NCBI RefSeq assembly: GCF_965198575.1
Contig: NZ_OZ240671.1
Coordinates: 1,488,001-1,552,000, forward strand
From: Lichenicola sp965198575
Lineage (GTDB): Bacteria > Pseudomonadota > Alphaproteobacteria > Acetobacterales > Acetobacteraceae
Direction of reading: 5' to 3'
Length of the DNA: 64,000 bases
Part shown: in pieces, positions 42,371-52,935 of the stretch
Numbering within the stretch: the first letter of the stretch is position 1
How the letters are laid out: each line of letters starts with the position of its first letter
Notes under the pieces: model-generated
Databases searched by the model: none
Told to the model about the DNA's origin: nothing
What the model saw: only the letters and a program-made list of their open reading frames with translations
Translations under genes and position numbers: made by a program

Positions 42371-43849
42371 ATGACCATGCACTCCCTCTCCCGCACCCGC
42401 TCCGAGTGGTTCGGCGGCCTCGGCGATCTCCGGCGCGAGGTGCTGGCCGGAATGGTCGGCACCTTCGCGCTGATCCCCGAGGTCATCGCCTTCTCCTTCG
42501 TGGCCGGCGTCGATCCCGAGGTCGGGCTGTTCGCCTCCTTCGTGATCGGCATCGTCATCGCCTTCACCGGCGGCCGCCCGGCAATGATCTCCGGCGCCGC
42601 CGGGTCGGTCGCCCTGGTCGCCGCCGCCCTGGTCCGCGCCCATGGCCTCGACTACCTGCTCGCCGCCACTCTCCTGGCGGGTGCGTTCCAGCTGGTGTTC
42701 GGACTGCTGCGGCTCGACGTGCTGATGCGCTTCGTCTCGAGCTCGGTGCGCACCGGCTTCGTCAACGCGCTGGCGATCCTGATCTTCTCGGCCCAGGTGC
42801 CGCAGATGCTCGGGGTGAGCTGGCACACCTACGCGATGATCGCCGTGGGCCTCGCGATCATCTACCTGTTGCCCCGCGTCACCCAGGCGGTGCCGTCGCC
42901 GCTGGTCTGCATCGTCGTGCTCACCGCCATCAGCCTCCTGCTGCCGATGCCCCTGCACACCGTCGCCGACCTGGGCCGGCTGCCCTCCTCGCTGCCGAGC
43001 CTGGTGTTGCCGCACGTGCCGCTCGCCTGGACGACGCTGGGCATCATCGCACCCTACGCGCTCGCCATGGCGGTGGTCGGGCTGCTCGAATCCATGATGA
43101 CCGCGAGCGTCGTGGACGAGCTCACCGACACCACCAGCTCCAAGGCGCAGGAATGCCGCGGGCTCGGCCTGGCCAACATCGCCGCCGGACTGTTCGGCGG
43201 CATCGCCGGCTGCGGCATGATCGGCCAGACCGTGGGCAATGTCCGCTATGGCGGTCGCGGACGGTTGTCGACGCTGGTGGCCGGCCTGTTCCTGCTGGTG
43301 CTGATGGTGCTGCTCAGGCCGTGGGTGGCGCAGGTGCCGGTGGCGGCCCTGGTCGCGATCATGATCATGGTCTCGATCAGCACCTTCTCCTGGCGATCGA
43401 TCCGCGAAATCGTGCGGCATCCGAAAACCTCCAGCGTGGTCATGCTGGCGACCGTCATGGTGACGGTGGCGACCAGCGACCTCGCCGCCGGCGTGGTGGT
43501 CGGCGTGCTGCTCAGCGGCGTGTTCTTCGCCTTCAAGGTGATGCGGCTGATGTCGGTCACCAGCACGTACGACGCGTCTGCCGACACCCGCATCTACCGC
43601 GTGACCGGCCAGATCTTCTTTGCCAGCGCCGAGATGTTTGCAGATGCGTTCGACCTGCGCGACACCGCACGCACGGTGCGGATCGACCTGGCGGCGGCGC
43701 ATTTCTGGGATGTCACCGCCGTTGCCGCGCTGCAGACGGTGGCAACGAAGATGCGTCGTCACGGCGTCCGCGTCGAGGTGATCGGGTTGAACGAGGCCAG
43801 CGCCACCCTGGTCGACCGCCACGCGACGCTGGTGCACGCGGAAGCCTGA
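42371..43849 (+). CDS. SulP-family anion transporter with C-terminal STAS domain
   Basis: From the ATG at 42371 the protein has 492 residues; an alternative ATG at 42317 would add 18. Neither has a clear Shine-Dalgarno. About 12-14 helices include the SulP core GMVGTFALIPEVIAFSFVAG and RPAMISGAAGSVALVAAAL; QECRGLGLANIAAGLFGGIA also fits. A short STAS domain follows about residue 400 (VTGQIFFASAEMF, RIDLAAAHFWDVTAVAALQ). Family members carry sulfate, bicarbonate, molybdate or dicarboxylates. The nearby CysTWA operon suggests attention to sulfate, but the substrate is not fixed by sequence. A structured leader precedes it. Confidence 0.88.
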   Translation: MTMHSLSRTRSEWFGGLGDLRREVLAGMVGTFALIPEVIAFSFVAGVDPEVGLFASFVIGIVIAFTGGRPAMISGAAGSVALVAAALVRAHGLDYLLAATLLAGAFQLVFGLLRLDVLMRFVSSSVRTGFVNALAILIFSAQVPQMLGVSWHTYAMIAVGLAIIYLLPRVTQAVPSPLVCIVVLTAISLLLPMPLHTVADLGRLPSSLPSLVLPHVPLAWTTLGIIAPYALAMAVVGLLESMMTASVVDELTDTTSSKAQECRGLGLANIAAGLFGGIAGCGMIGQTVGNVRYGGRGRLSTLVAGLFLLVLMVLLRPWVAQVPVAALVAIMIMVSISTFSWRSIREIVRHPKTSSVVMLATVMVTVATSDLAAGVVVGVLLSGVFFAFKVMRLMSVTSTYDASADTRIYRVTGQIFFASAEMFADAFDLRDTARTVRIDLAAAHFWDVTAVAALQTVATKMRRHGVRVEVIGLNEASATLVDRHATLVHAEA

Positions 43850-44591
43850 TCGGCACTGGAGCACCCAGGCTGCGGTGTGGGGAAATGGCCGCCAGTGCGA
43901 AGCGACAGCACGATCCCATTTTCTCGCTCGATCGAGTGCTGCGTTGGCACTTTCGTAACGTATCCGCCGTCACATGGTGCCTGTTGTGTAAGCGTGTCTG
44001 CGGTTTCCCCCTCGACATCCCCCGTGACGGAGTATGCCGGTCCGGATGGGCTTTACCCGCTCGACCGGATTGTCCCGGAAGTGGTGCTGGATGTTCCACT
44101 CGTCACACAGGCAGGGAAACACCCGCCTGTTGCCGCAGTTCTGGAAGCCATCATGGTCCGCAACACGCTCGCCTGATCGCAGCAGCACACCGACTGGAGC
44201 GGATACGAAGCCGGATTTGGCGCGGAGATGACCAAGACGGCCAAGGCACGACAGATCACCGGGTCGACCGCGTTCGGCAACACGATACGCTTCAAGTCGT
44301 TGCGGGCCGGGGTTCCTGTCCGTGCCTCGACAACCAACCCCTCCGACGGTGCCACCACCGCGTCGTCCCCTCCGTCGTCGACACGCCGATCGAGGGCGAC
44401 GTGGCATCCATCACCGTCAAGTTCGGCACCGATGGGAGCCTGACCGCGTTCAGGAACCGCCAGGTCTGGACATGCTTCGCGGCGACCTCGTCGACCAGCT
44501 TCGGCGTGAAGCTCGGTCCCGGTGACATCGCGTTGCAGCTTCCGAGTGCCGACCGGGGGAAATCGACGCAGCTCGCCTGAGCCACCCACTC
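43850..44591. other. Non-coding gap with probable gene remnants
   Basis: No credible complete gene occupies these 742 bp. Plus-strand pieces have protein-like composition but change frame. One runs about 44028-44176 (EYAGPDGLYPLDRIVPEVVL, then QAGKHPPVAAVLEAIMVRN, stop). The next runs about 44228-44365 (MTKTAKARQITGSTAFGNTI). The last runs to 44580 (DVASITVKFGTDGSLTAFRN, then TSFGVKLGPGDIALQLPSA). They could be one decayed gene of unknown kind, or chance. The composition is less extreme than in neighbouring genes. I recognise no family, no transposase and no inverted-repeat ends. Confidence 0.35.
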
Positions 44592-45242
44592 CTAGGGCGG
44601 CAATGTCCTGTCCCGGCGCGCGCCCGGCGGGCCTTGCAGCAGGCGGGCCAGCGTCACCAGGATGCCCGCGGTGGCGCCCCAGATGTCGTGCTCCGGATGC
44701 GGCCAGCTCCAGGTGCCGGCGCGCGGACCGCTCCGGCTCAGTCGCGGCGCATCCGGATCGATCAGCGTGTCGAGCGGCAGCCCGAAGATTGCCGCAACCT
44801 CGTCCGCCGAGGCACTCCAGGTGGCGTGCGGCGACAGCAGCGCCACGATCGGCACGATGGTGAACCGGCTCGTCCCGGTATCGAAGTCCGGCAGCCGTCC
44901 CATGATCTCGACCAGCGTCGGATCGAGCCCGATCTCCTCCGCCGCCTCACGCAACGCCGTATCGACCGCGTCCGCGTCAGAGCCATCAGGCCGTCCGCCG
45001 GGAAAGCTGACCTGGCCTGCATGATGACGCAGCAGCGCCGAGCGCCGGGTGAGCAGCACGAACGGCTGCTGCGCCAGCACGATCGGAACTAGCACGGCGG
45101 CACTCTTGCGATCGGTCGGCAGCCGCAACGGCCGCAACGTCGGCCAGAGGGACGGCCTGGCGGGCTGGAGGCGGCTCAGCCCGCTCCGCAGCCAGCTTTC
45201 GGTGCGCGTTTCCGCAGTGACCGGCCACCCGACGATGCGCAT
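44592..45242 (-). CDS. nudL: CoA pyrophosphatase-type Nudix hydrolase (NudL)
   Basis: The ATG at 45240-45242, with GGGAG 4 bases upstream, gives 216 residues. The UPF0035 motif VLLTRRSALLRHHAGQVSFP precedes the Nudix box. The box reads GGRPDGSDADAVDTALREAA then EEIGL, with the catalytic REAAEEIG. NudL-type enzymes hydrolyse CoA to 3',5'-ADP and phosphopantetheine. It lies 22 bp after the anti-sigma gene, in line with the sigma and anti-sigma genes, so it may be part of that transcript. Confidence 0.87.
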   Translation of the reverse strand: MRIVGWPVTAETRTESWLRSGLSRLQPARPSLWPTLRPLRLPTDRKSAAVLVPIVLAQQPFVLLTRRSALLRHHAGQVSFPGGRPDGSDADAVDTALREAAEEIGLDPTLVEIMGRLPDFDTGTSRFTIVPIVALLSPHATWSASADEVAAIFGLPLDTLIDPDAPRLSRSGPRAGTWSWPHPEHDIWGATAGILVTLARLLQGPPGARRDRTLPP

Positions 45243-45264
45243 CTGCTCCCGACCTGGCGGCACG

Positions 45265-46044
45265 TCACCTCGATTGCGGGAGGAACGCACCCCACAGCAC
45301 CGGCCCGGTCGGCAGGCCGGTCGGGGAGCCGCCCTTGGGTTCGAGGCTGATCAGCAGCTGCAGATCGCCGTGCGGCAGCGTGCCGGCGGCCAGGCGCGTC
45401 CCGGTCGGCTGCATCACACCCAGGGGATGCGGCACCGTCTCGCCCCGGCGCAGCGACCAGAGTTCGAGATCATGGCCGGACGCCACGTCGACCGGCGACA
45501 GCGGCACGATCGACAGGCTGCCGTTCGGCTGCGACTCCGCAACGAAGACGGCGGGCTTGCTGCCCACCGGGGACAGTGCCGCAACCGGAACCGGAACGCC
45601 GGCCGGCCGATCCAGGATCGCAACGCCCGCAATGCCGGCCGCGAGCAGGAACCCGGCCGCCGCCGCGGCGCGCCAGATGTTGCTGTTCGCGGGCCGGTTC
45701 GGGCTGCCAGTCACAGCGCTGGCTGGATCCGTGCCGGCCGCGGCGAGGCGGTTGCCGGGTAGCGCCCCTGTCGGCGCGGCCGGCCGGACCGGGCCAGCGA
45801 AGTCCAGCGTCGACTGGATTCGCGGCCAGACCGTCGGGGGTGGTGCCACGGACGTCACCGTCTCCAGCAGCGGCGCCAGCGCCTGCTCCCATCCGGCGAT
45901 CGCCCCGGCCACCACCGGATCGGTCTCGGCCTCACGCTCGAGCAGCCGGGCCTCCTCGCGACACAGCGTGCCCAGGACGTATTCGCCGGCCAGCACGACC
46001 AGTTCCTCGGCCGGCCCGGCGCCGGTCTCGATCCCGCCGCTCAT
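45265..46044 (-). CDS. Anti-sigma factor, RskA/anti-sigma-K type
   Basis: The ATG at 46042-46044 overlaps the sigma-factor stop (ATGA) and gives 259 residues. The N-terminal cytoplasmic zinc-less anti-sigma region (about 1-75: LAGEYVLGTLCREEARLLER) holds the sigma factor. One membrane helix (about 130-150, AAAAAGFLLAAGIAGVAIL) anchors it. The periplasmic RskA domain ends in DLELWSLRRGETVPHPLGV and PTGPVLWGAFLP-type motifs. Release of the sigma factor in such systems follows regulated proteolysis. The coupled start supports one-to-one synthesis. Confidence 0.88.
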   Translation of the reverse strand: MSGGIETGAGPAEELVVLAGEYVLGTLCREEARLLEREAETDPVVAGAIAGWEQALAPLLETVTSVAPPPTVWPRIQSTLDFAGPVRPAAPTGALPGNRLAAAGTDPASAVTGSPNRPANSNIWRAAAAAGFLLAAGIAGVAILDRPAGVPVPVAALSPVGSKPAVFVAESQPNGSLSIVPLSPVDVASGHDLELWSLRRGETVPHPLGVMQPTGTRLAAGTLPHGDLQLLISLEPKGGSPTGLPTGPVLWGAFLPQSR

Positions 46045-46604
46045 GCCTCGAGGCACCGGCGCAGCCCGAGCAGGGCGCGCCTGATCCAGCTTTTCACGGT
46101 GCCGAGCGGTGCCTTCAGTTGGCTCGACAACTCGGTGTGCGACAGCCCCTCCATGAAGGCGAGCAGCACGACACTCCGCTGCGCCCCCTCGAGCTGCTCG
46201 AGGCACCGGTGCAGCGCGGCATCGTCGCCGGCCGCAGCCAGTCGCTCGAGCGCATCCGGAGCGGGGTCCACCTCGTCGGTCGGCTCGTGGCCGTAGCGCT
46301 CACGGGAGCGTCTGCGCAGGATGTCGATGGCGCGATACCGTAACAATCCGGCGAGCCAGGCCTCGGCGGCCCCGCGTGCCGGATCGAACTGCGCCGCTCG
46401 TTGCCACACCTGGACGAAGGCGTCGTGCATCGCATCGGCGGCGAGTGCCGGCTGCTGCATCAGTCGCAGGGCCAGGCCGTAAAGCCGCGGCGACTGCAAT
46501 TCGTAGAGCGTCCGGAACGCCTTCTGGTCGCCCTCGGCGCACCGGCCGAGCAGGACCGCGAGATCGGCGACCGGTTCGTCCGGCGCGGGTTCAGCGTAAC
46601 TCAT
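46041..46604 (-). CDS. ECF RNA polymerase sigma factor, SigK-like
   Basis: The ATG at 46602-46604 (MSYAEPAP) gives 187 residues, usual for ECF sigma factors; longer starts add an unlikely leader. Sigma-2 region: FRTLYELQSPRLYGLALRLM and DAMHDAFVQVWQRAAQFD. Sigma-4 region: LEQLEGAQRSVVLLAFMEGL, then LSHTELSSQLKAPLGTVKSW and IRRALLGLR. It is followed, with overlap, by its anti-sigma factor gene and then nudL. The ECF promoter it recognises is probably in the 207-bp space upstream, where I could not fix a motif. Confidence 0.9.
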   Translation of the reverse strand: MSYAEPAPDEPVADLAVLLGRCAEGDQKAFRTLYELQSPRLYGLALRLMQQPALAADAMHDAFVQVWQRAAQFDPARGAAEAWLAGLLRYRAIDILRRRSRERYGHEPTDEVDPAPDALERLAAAGDDAALHRCLEQLEGAQRSVVLLAFMEGLSHTELSSQLKAPLGTVKSWIRRALLGLRRCLEA

Positions 46605-46811
46605 GCGCAGGCACGACCCCATCCACGATCCGTCGACCATAGCTGCCGACTGCCAGCGTGACGATATGGTCATGCTGCTCATGGCAACGCTCCACGAGGC
46701 CGGCGGTCGCAGAAGCATGGGAAAGGATGAGGATGAATGGTCATTGCCTCGTTTACGCCCGCCACCGCCGACCGGATGACCTGGCGCACCGGCACCGTAT
46801 CGGAACGCCGG

Positions 46812-47696
46812 TCAGGCGTCGCCTTGCATGAAGGCCAGGGAGTCGCCGAAGGTCGGGGCCAGGAACCGGAGTGCGCCGGAGATCGCCCCGACGATTTCCA
46901 GATGATCGACACCCGGATACAGCCGGTACGACACCGGGCCGCCACGCGCGTGGATGCGTCCGGCCAGACGCACGGTGTTGCCCGGGCGGACGGTGTGGTC
47001 GGCAGTGCCCGCGAGCAGCAGCATCGGCGGATTGCCGCCATCCGCATGGTTGATCGGCTGGGTTGCCGGCAGTCCCGCGGGTGGCCCGAAGATCGCGCGC
47101 AGTTCGTCGGTGTCGAGCGGCAGGAAGTCGTACGGCCCGGCCAGCCCGATCATCCGGCCGATATCATGGCGCGGCGACAGCCCGACCGCCTCCAGCAGCG
47201 CAGGGTCGAGCGTCAGCATCGCCGCGTTGTAGGCACCGGCGGAGTGGCCCATCAGCGTCGGCGCCGCACTGGAGCCGCCATAGGCCGCGATGTTGCGGCG
47301 GGTCCAGGCCATTGCGGCCGCGCAATCCTGCAGGAAGGTCGGGTAGCGGACCTCCGGAAACAGCCGGTAGTCCGGCACCACGGTCATGAACCCATGGGCT
47401 GCAAAGGCGCCGCCGAGGAAGCGGTAGATCCCCCGCGCGCCGCTATCCCAGCTGCCGCCATAGAGGAACACCAGCACCGGGAACGGTGGGATCCCGGCCG
47501 GGCGGTAGATGTCGAGGCGCTGGCGGGAGTCGGCACCATAGGCGATGCCGTCCGCGGCCAGTCGGTCCGGCGCCAGCGTGTTGAGCAGCCGGACCGGCGA
47601 GCAGCCTGCCGCCAGCAGTGCCGCGGAGCTGCCGAGTGCGGAAAACAGCCGCCGGGTCAGAGGCACCCCCGTGGCGGCCGTTTCCGGCAGGCTCAA
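46812..47696 (-). CDS. Alpha/beta-hydrolase lipoprotein (esterase/lipase type)
   Basis: This 294-residue protein has a signal sequence with lipobox ALLAAGC. The fold core shows FLYGGSWDSGARGIYRFLG (oxyanion HGGxW-like, here YGGSW), nucleophile elbow LMGHSAGAYNAAM, candidate acid in LAGTADHTV and His in YPGVDHLEIV. It resembles hormone-sensitive-lipase/BD-FAE esterases acting on short acyl esters. It lies 16 bp after the small lipoprotein gene on the same strand, and the acetyl-CoA synthetase and MFS genes are upstream, so all four may be in one operon. Confidence 0.8.
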   Translation of the reverse strand: MSLPETAATGVPLTRRLFSALGSSAALLAAGCSPVRLLNTLAPDRLAADGIAYGADSRQRLDIYRPAGIPPFPVLVFLYGGSWDSGARGIYRFLGGAFAAHGFMTVVPDYRLFPEVRYPTFLQDCAAAMAWTRRNIAAYGGSSAAPTLMGHSAGAYNAAMLTLDPALLEAVGLSPRHDIGRMIGLAGPYDFLPLDTDELRAIFGPPAGLPATQPINHADGGNPPMLLLAGTADHTVRPGNTVRLAGRIHARGGPVSYRLYPGVDHLEIVGAISGALRFLAPTFGDSLAFMQGDA

Positions 47697-47712
47697 CGGT
47701 CGCCGGCAGGGA

Positions 47713-47985
47713 TCAATAGCCCGCCCGCTCGACGTAGTGACCGCGCATCCAGACCCAGCGCGCGCCGTCCCAGCGCCAATGGCCAGGCTGCCACGCCCAG
47801 TACGGATGCTCGCGCGGCGGCGGTGGCGGCTGCTCGATGATGACCGGCGGCGGCGGTGGCTGGCGTACCACGACCGGGGCCTGCCGGTAAATCACCCGCG
47901 GCGGCGGTGAGGGCGCCTCGACGATGCAGGCTCCGAGCATGCCGGTGGCCGATACGGTGAGCATGAGGCTCCGCAGTCGGATCAT
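47713..47985 (-). CDS. Small Pro-rich lipoprotein with YxWxxGHW motif
   Basis: This 90-residue protein has lipobox TGMLGAC (Cys about 20), a Pro-rich middle, and a C-terminal YWAWQPGHWRWDGARWVWMR segment. The latter is the YxWxxGHW/WDGxxWVW pattern found in many small alphaproteobacterial envelope proteins. A Shine-Dalgarno (AAGGGAAAC) lies before the ATG. It is probably outer-membrane anchored; function unknown. It sits 27 bp after the MFS gene. Confidence 0.75.
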   Translation of the reverse strand: MIRLRSLMLTVSATGMLGACIVEAPSPPPRVIYRQAPVVVRQPPPPPVIIEQPPPPPREHPYWAWQPGHWRWDGARWVWMRGHYVERAGY

Positions 47986-48012
47986 TCCGTTTCCCTTCGT
48001 TGTGAGGTGAGG

Positions 48013-49454
48013 TCAGTTCGAAAGCGGGCGCGCGATCTCTTCGAGCGACTTGCCTTCCGCATCGACGCCGAACTTCAGCGCCATCAGGCCAGCCGCGATC
48101 ATCAGCACCGCAGCGCCGACATAACCGAGCGAAAGCGGCATGCGGCCGCCCATGTCGATCAGCCGGCCGAACAGATAGGGCGAACCGACGCCGCCGATGA
48201 GCGTGCCCAGCACGAAGAAGATCGAGATCGCCATCGCCCGCGTCTCCAGCGGGAAGATCTCGCTGGCGGTGAGGTAGGCGGCACTGGCGGCGGGCGAAGC
48301 GAAGAAGAAGATCGCTACCCAGCCGATGGTCTGGGTGACCGCGGTGAGCTCGTGGTGCACGAACATCCAGGCCACCACCAGCATCAGTAGGCCCGAGGTG
48401 CTGTAGGTGAAAAAGATCATGCGCCTTCGTCCGACCGTGTCGAACAGCGGGCCGAGCAGCACCGGGCCGATCAAGTTGCCGATCGCCAGCGGCAGGATGT
48501 ACGCGCCGACGCGGGACGGCGTGACGTGCTCGTGGTGGGTCAGCACCTGGCCGTAGGTGAAGAACACCGCGTTGTACAGGAACGCCTGGGCGGCCATCAG
48601 CAGCAGCGCCAGCGCCGAGCGCATCTTGTACTCGGCCAGCATCACCCGGAGGATCTGGCCAAAACCGAACACCCGCTGCGGATGCACGGTGAGCGTCTGG
48701 GTGACCACGCCGAGCTTGCATTCCGACGCCTCCTCGACGCGGCGCTCGATGCCGGTGGTGACGTCGTGCGCCTCCTCGTGATGGCCGTGCGTCACCAGCC
48801 AGCGCGGGCTTTCCGGCACCCATTTCCGCAGCATCAGCACGATCAATCCCAGCACGCCGCCGATCGCGAAGCCGAAGCGCCAGCCATAGGTGAAGGTGCC
48901 GTTGTCGCGGATCAGCGCCAGCGACCCGACTGCGCCGGCCGCCGCACCGAGCCAGAACGAGCCGTTGACCATCAGGTCGACGCGGCCGCGCAGCCTGGCC
49001 GGGATCAGCTCGTCGATCGCCGAATTGATCGCCGCATACTCGCCGCCGATGCCGACACCGGTCAGGAAGCGGAACAGGATGAAGCTCCACATGTTCCACG
49101 AGCAGGCGGTCAGCAGCACGCTGACGACGTAGAGCCCCAGCGTGATGTTGAAGATCTTCTTGCGGCCGACCCGGTCGGTCAGCCAGCCGAACAGCAGGGC
49201 TCCGAACACCGCACCGGCGAGATAGACCGAGGCGGCCATGCCGACATCGGCAGCGGTCAGACCGAGGGCAGTCGGGCTCTCCAGTGCGGGTCCGATCGAG
49301 CCGACGATGGTGACCTCGAGCCCGTCCAGGATCCAGGTGATGCCGAGTGCGGCGACCACCAGCATGTGGAAGCGGCACCAGGGCAGCCGATCCAGCCTGG
49401 CCGGGATGTCGGTCCTGACCGATGGCAGGCGGTGGGTGGTGGCGGACATCGACA

Positions 49455-49455
<1 letters not shown>
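48013..49455 (-). CDS. MFS transporter (metabolite:H+ symporter type)
   Basis: This 480-residue protein has 12 membrane helices with cytoplasmic signature GWLTDRVGRKKIF and its second-half counterpart FDTVGRRRMIFF. A long central loop (about 215-265) separates the halves. LTGVGIGGEYAAINSAIDEL is typical of sugar/organic-acid symporters. The start ATG overlaps the acs stop (TGATG), so it is coupled to acetyl-CoA synthetase; uptake of a carboxylate activated by that enzyme is a reasonable inference. Substrate unproven. Confidence 0.82.
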
Positions 49456-51407
<1,952 letters not shown>

Positions 51408-51528
51408 GGGCGCCGCTCCCGGGCCGGGGCCGGATGGATCCAGCTCCCCAATTGCGGCGCATGGTCGGCTCGACGACCGCGTGCGGTCAACCTTCCGGTC
51501 ACGTCTGCGGTTTGGAACGATCCGCGGG

Positions 51529-51756
51529 CTACGGAGCGCTGTGGTGAAATTCCACGCGCGCGGGGTGGGGGATCACCGGCATCGACTCCGATACCGGCAT
51601 CTCGGCAGGCATCGAGGCCGCCATGACGGTCGGCTGACCGGCAAGGTGCGGGTGTGGCCGGCCGACGATCAGCACCGAGACACCGCATAGCAGCGAGGCG
51701 GCCAGAAGAGCCTCCAGGATGCGCCGGCCTTTAACCTGTGGCCCAGGCCCGTCCAT
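51529..51756 (-). CDS. Small single-pass membrane protein, unknown
   Basis: This 75-residue frame has a membrane helix (ILEALLAASLLCGVSVLIV), then a Met/Pro-rich C-terminal tail with repeated MP pairs and several His (HPHLAG, FHHSAP). A GAGGG Shine-Dalgarno precedes the ATG. The His/Met-rich tail could bind a metal such as copper, but this is speculative. It lies between acs and the DUF4337 gene on the same strand. Confidence 0.55.
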   Translation of the reverse strand: MDGPGPQVKGRRILEALLAASLLCGVSVLIVGRPHPHLAGQPTVMAASMPAEMPVSESMPVIPHPARVEFHHSAP

Positions 51757-51856
51757 AATTCACCCTCGATCGCGGAGGTCAGCCATAAGCCTCGGATCAT
51801 CGTGATGCAACAGAAACTACGATGCGACGGTGTTGTTAAGCGGGTCCGGAGGCGCT

Positions 51857-52474
51857 TCAGGCGAGGCCGAGGCCGACAACGATCCCGTACAGCAGCGCCA
51901 CCGCCCCAAGGCCAGCGCCCACGCCGAACAGCCAGAACAACCTGGTCGCCATGAACAGCCCGACCAGGACGATCGCGATCTGCAGGCCCCGCACGCTGCG
52001 CTCAAGCCCTTCATGCAGCTCCAGCGCATGGTCGCGCGCCGCCTCCTCCTGGGTCGCCCGCGCCGCCACCTGTTTCATGCCGTCATGGCCCGGTTCGTCC
52101 TCGAGCCTGGCCGCGGCGGCGCGCGTGGAGGCGATCAGCGCATCGAGACGGCCCTGGTTGGCGGGCTGTGGGTTCGTCGCCAAAGCTGCCTCGGCTTCGA
52201 GCAGTGCGGCGGTCTCGAGCAGGACGGTGTGGCGCACCGACTTGCCCTGATACTGCGACCAGAGATCCGACGCTGACACATCCTTGGCGAGATAGACCGT
52301 CTGCTGGTCGTTGCCGCTCATCTCGACGACCACCGCAACCGCCGCCAGCACCGCGACGAGAACCGCCGCCAGCCTGGTGGAGGTCGGCGGCGCCGCGTGC
52401 CCACCGGCCCCGGAGTGGGCGTCGTGGCCATGTGCATGCTCGAGGCTGTCCTGCGCCATCTCGACGTTATCCAC
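51857..52474 (-). CDS. DUF4337-family membrane protein
   Basis: I chose the GTG at 52472-52474, with GGAG 9 bases upstream, giving 205 residues; an ATG at 52462 is the alternative. The layout matches DUF4337: short His-rich N-terminus, membrane helix near 35-55 (LAAVLVAVLAAVAVVVEMSG), coiled-coil middle with Ala/Glu-rich helices, and two C-terminal helices (LQIAIVLVGLFMATRLFWL and GAGLGAVALLYGIVVGLGLA). The function of the family is unknown. An intrinsic terminator hairpin lies in its leader, so expression may be controlled by attenuation. Confidence 0.7.
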   Translation of the reverse strand: MDNVEMAQDSLEHAHGHDAHSGAGGHAAPPTSTRLAAVLVAVLAAVAVVVEMSGNDQQTVYLAKDVSASDLWSQYQGKSVRHTVLLETAALLEAEAALATNPQPANQGRLDALIASTRAAAARLEDEPGHDGMKQVAARATQEEAARDHALELHEGLERSVRGLQIAIVLVGLFMATRLFWLFGVGAGLGAVALLYGIVVGLGLA

Positions 52475-52492
52475 GGCATCGTCTCCGTCGTA

Positions 52493-52521
52493 AAAAAGAC
52501 ACAATGCTTCATGGCATTGTG
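52493..52521 (-). terminator. Intrinsic terminator hairpin in the leader of the DUF4337 gene
   Basis: On the minus strand CACAATGC pairs perfectly with GCATTGTG around a 6-base loop and is followed within 2 bases by TTTTTT (52493-52498). It sits 18 bp upstream of the GTG start. The gene upstream (52681) is on the other strand, so there is no minus-strand gene for it to end; attenuation of the leader is the likely role. Confidence 0.65.
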
Positions 52522-52680
52522 CCGCGGCCAGCACGCACCATCTGAAACAAGGTTGTAACACTGCATGGATAGTGGGAGCGTCCCATGAGCGGGCTATCAC
52601 CCCGCTCGGATCGAGTCGCGCATTAAGACGGGACCGAAGGACAATTTGCTGCCGTTACGGCTGCTGGAGAAGGAAACACC

Positions 52681-52890
52681 GTGAACAACGACTTTACCAT
52701 GGAAGATCTGACTGCAATTCGTGATGCCGTGCCGCATCTCGACCTCGTCGCGATCCGTGCTCTGCGTCGGGCTGGCTACGATATCGTCAGGCGGGAGCCT
52801 GCGCCGGCGCAGATCCAGAACCTCTGGCACCACATTCCCCGCCCGATGACGACCGCGGCCCTGCTGCCGGTCGTTGCACCGGCGGACTAG
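52681..52890 (+). CDS. Small hypothetical protein (69 aa)
   Basis: The GTG start at 52681 follows a strong GGAGAAGGAAA Shine-Dalgarno. The product is MNNDFTMEDLTAIRDAVPHL, then an Arg-rich helix (VAIRALRRAGYDIVRREPA) and a hydrophobic C-terminus. No membrane helix or known family is recognised. The good ribosome-binding site and even coding pattern support a real gene. It is divergent from the DUF4337 gene and ends 45 bp before the convergent ligase gene. Confidence 0.6.
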   Translation: MNNDFTMEDLTAIRDAVPHLDLVAIRALRRAGYDIVRREPAPAQIQNLWHHIPRPMTTAALLPVVAPAD

Positions 52891-52935
52891 CGCGCTGGCC
52901 GGTTGCTGCTGCGAGGCAGTGGCCGGTCGAAAGCT

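Noticed and set aside
47545..47910. Plus-strand frames opposite the esterase and small lipoprotein genes
   Set aside because: The minus-strand genes have lipoboxes and Shine-Dalgarno sites; the plus frames do not.
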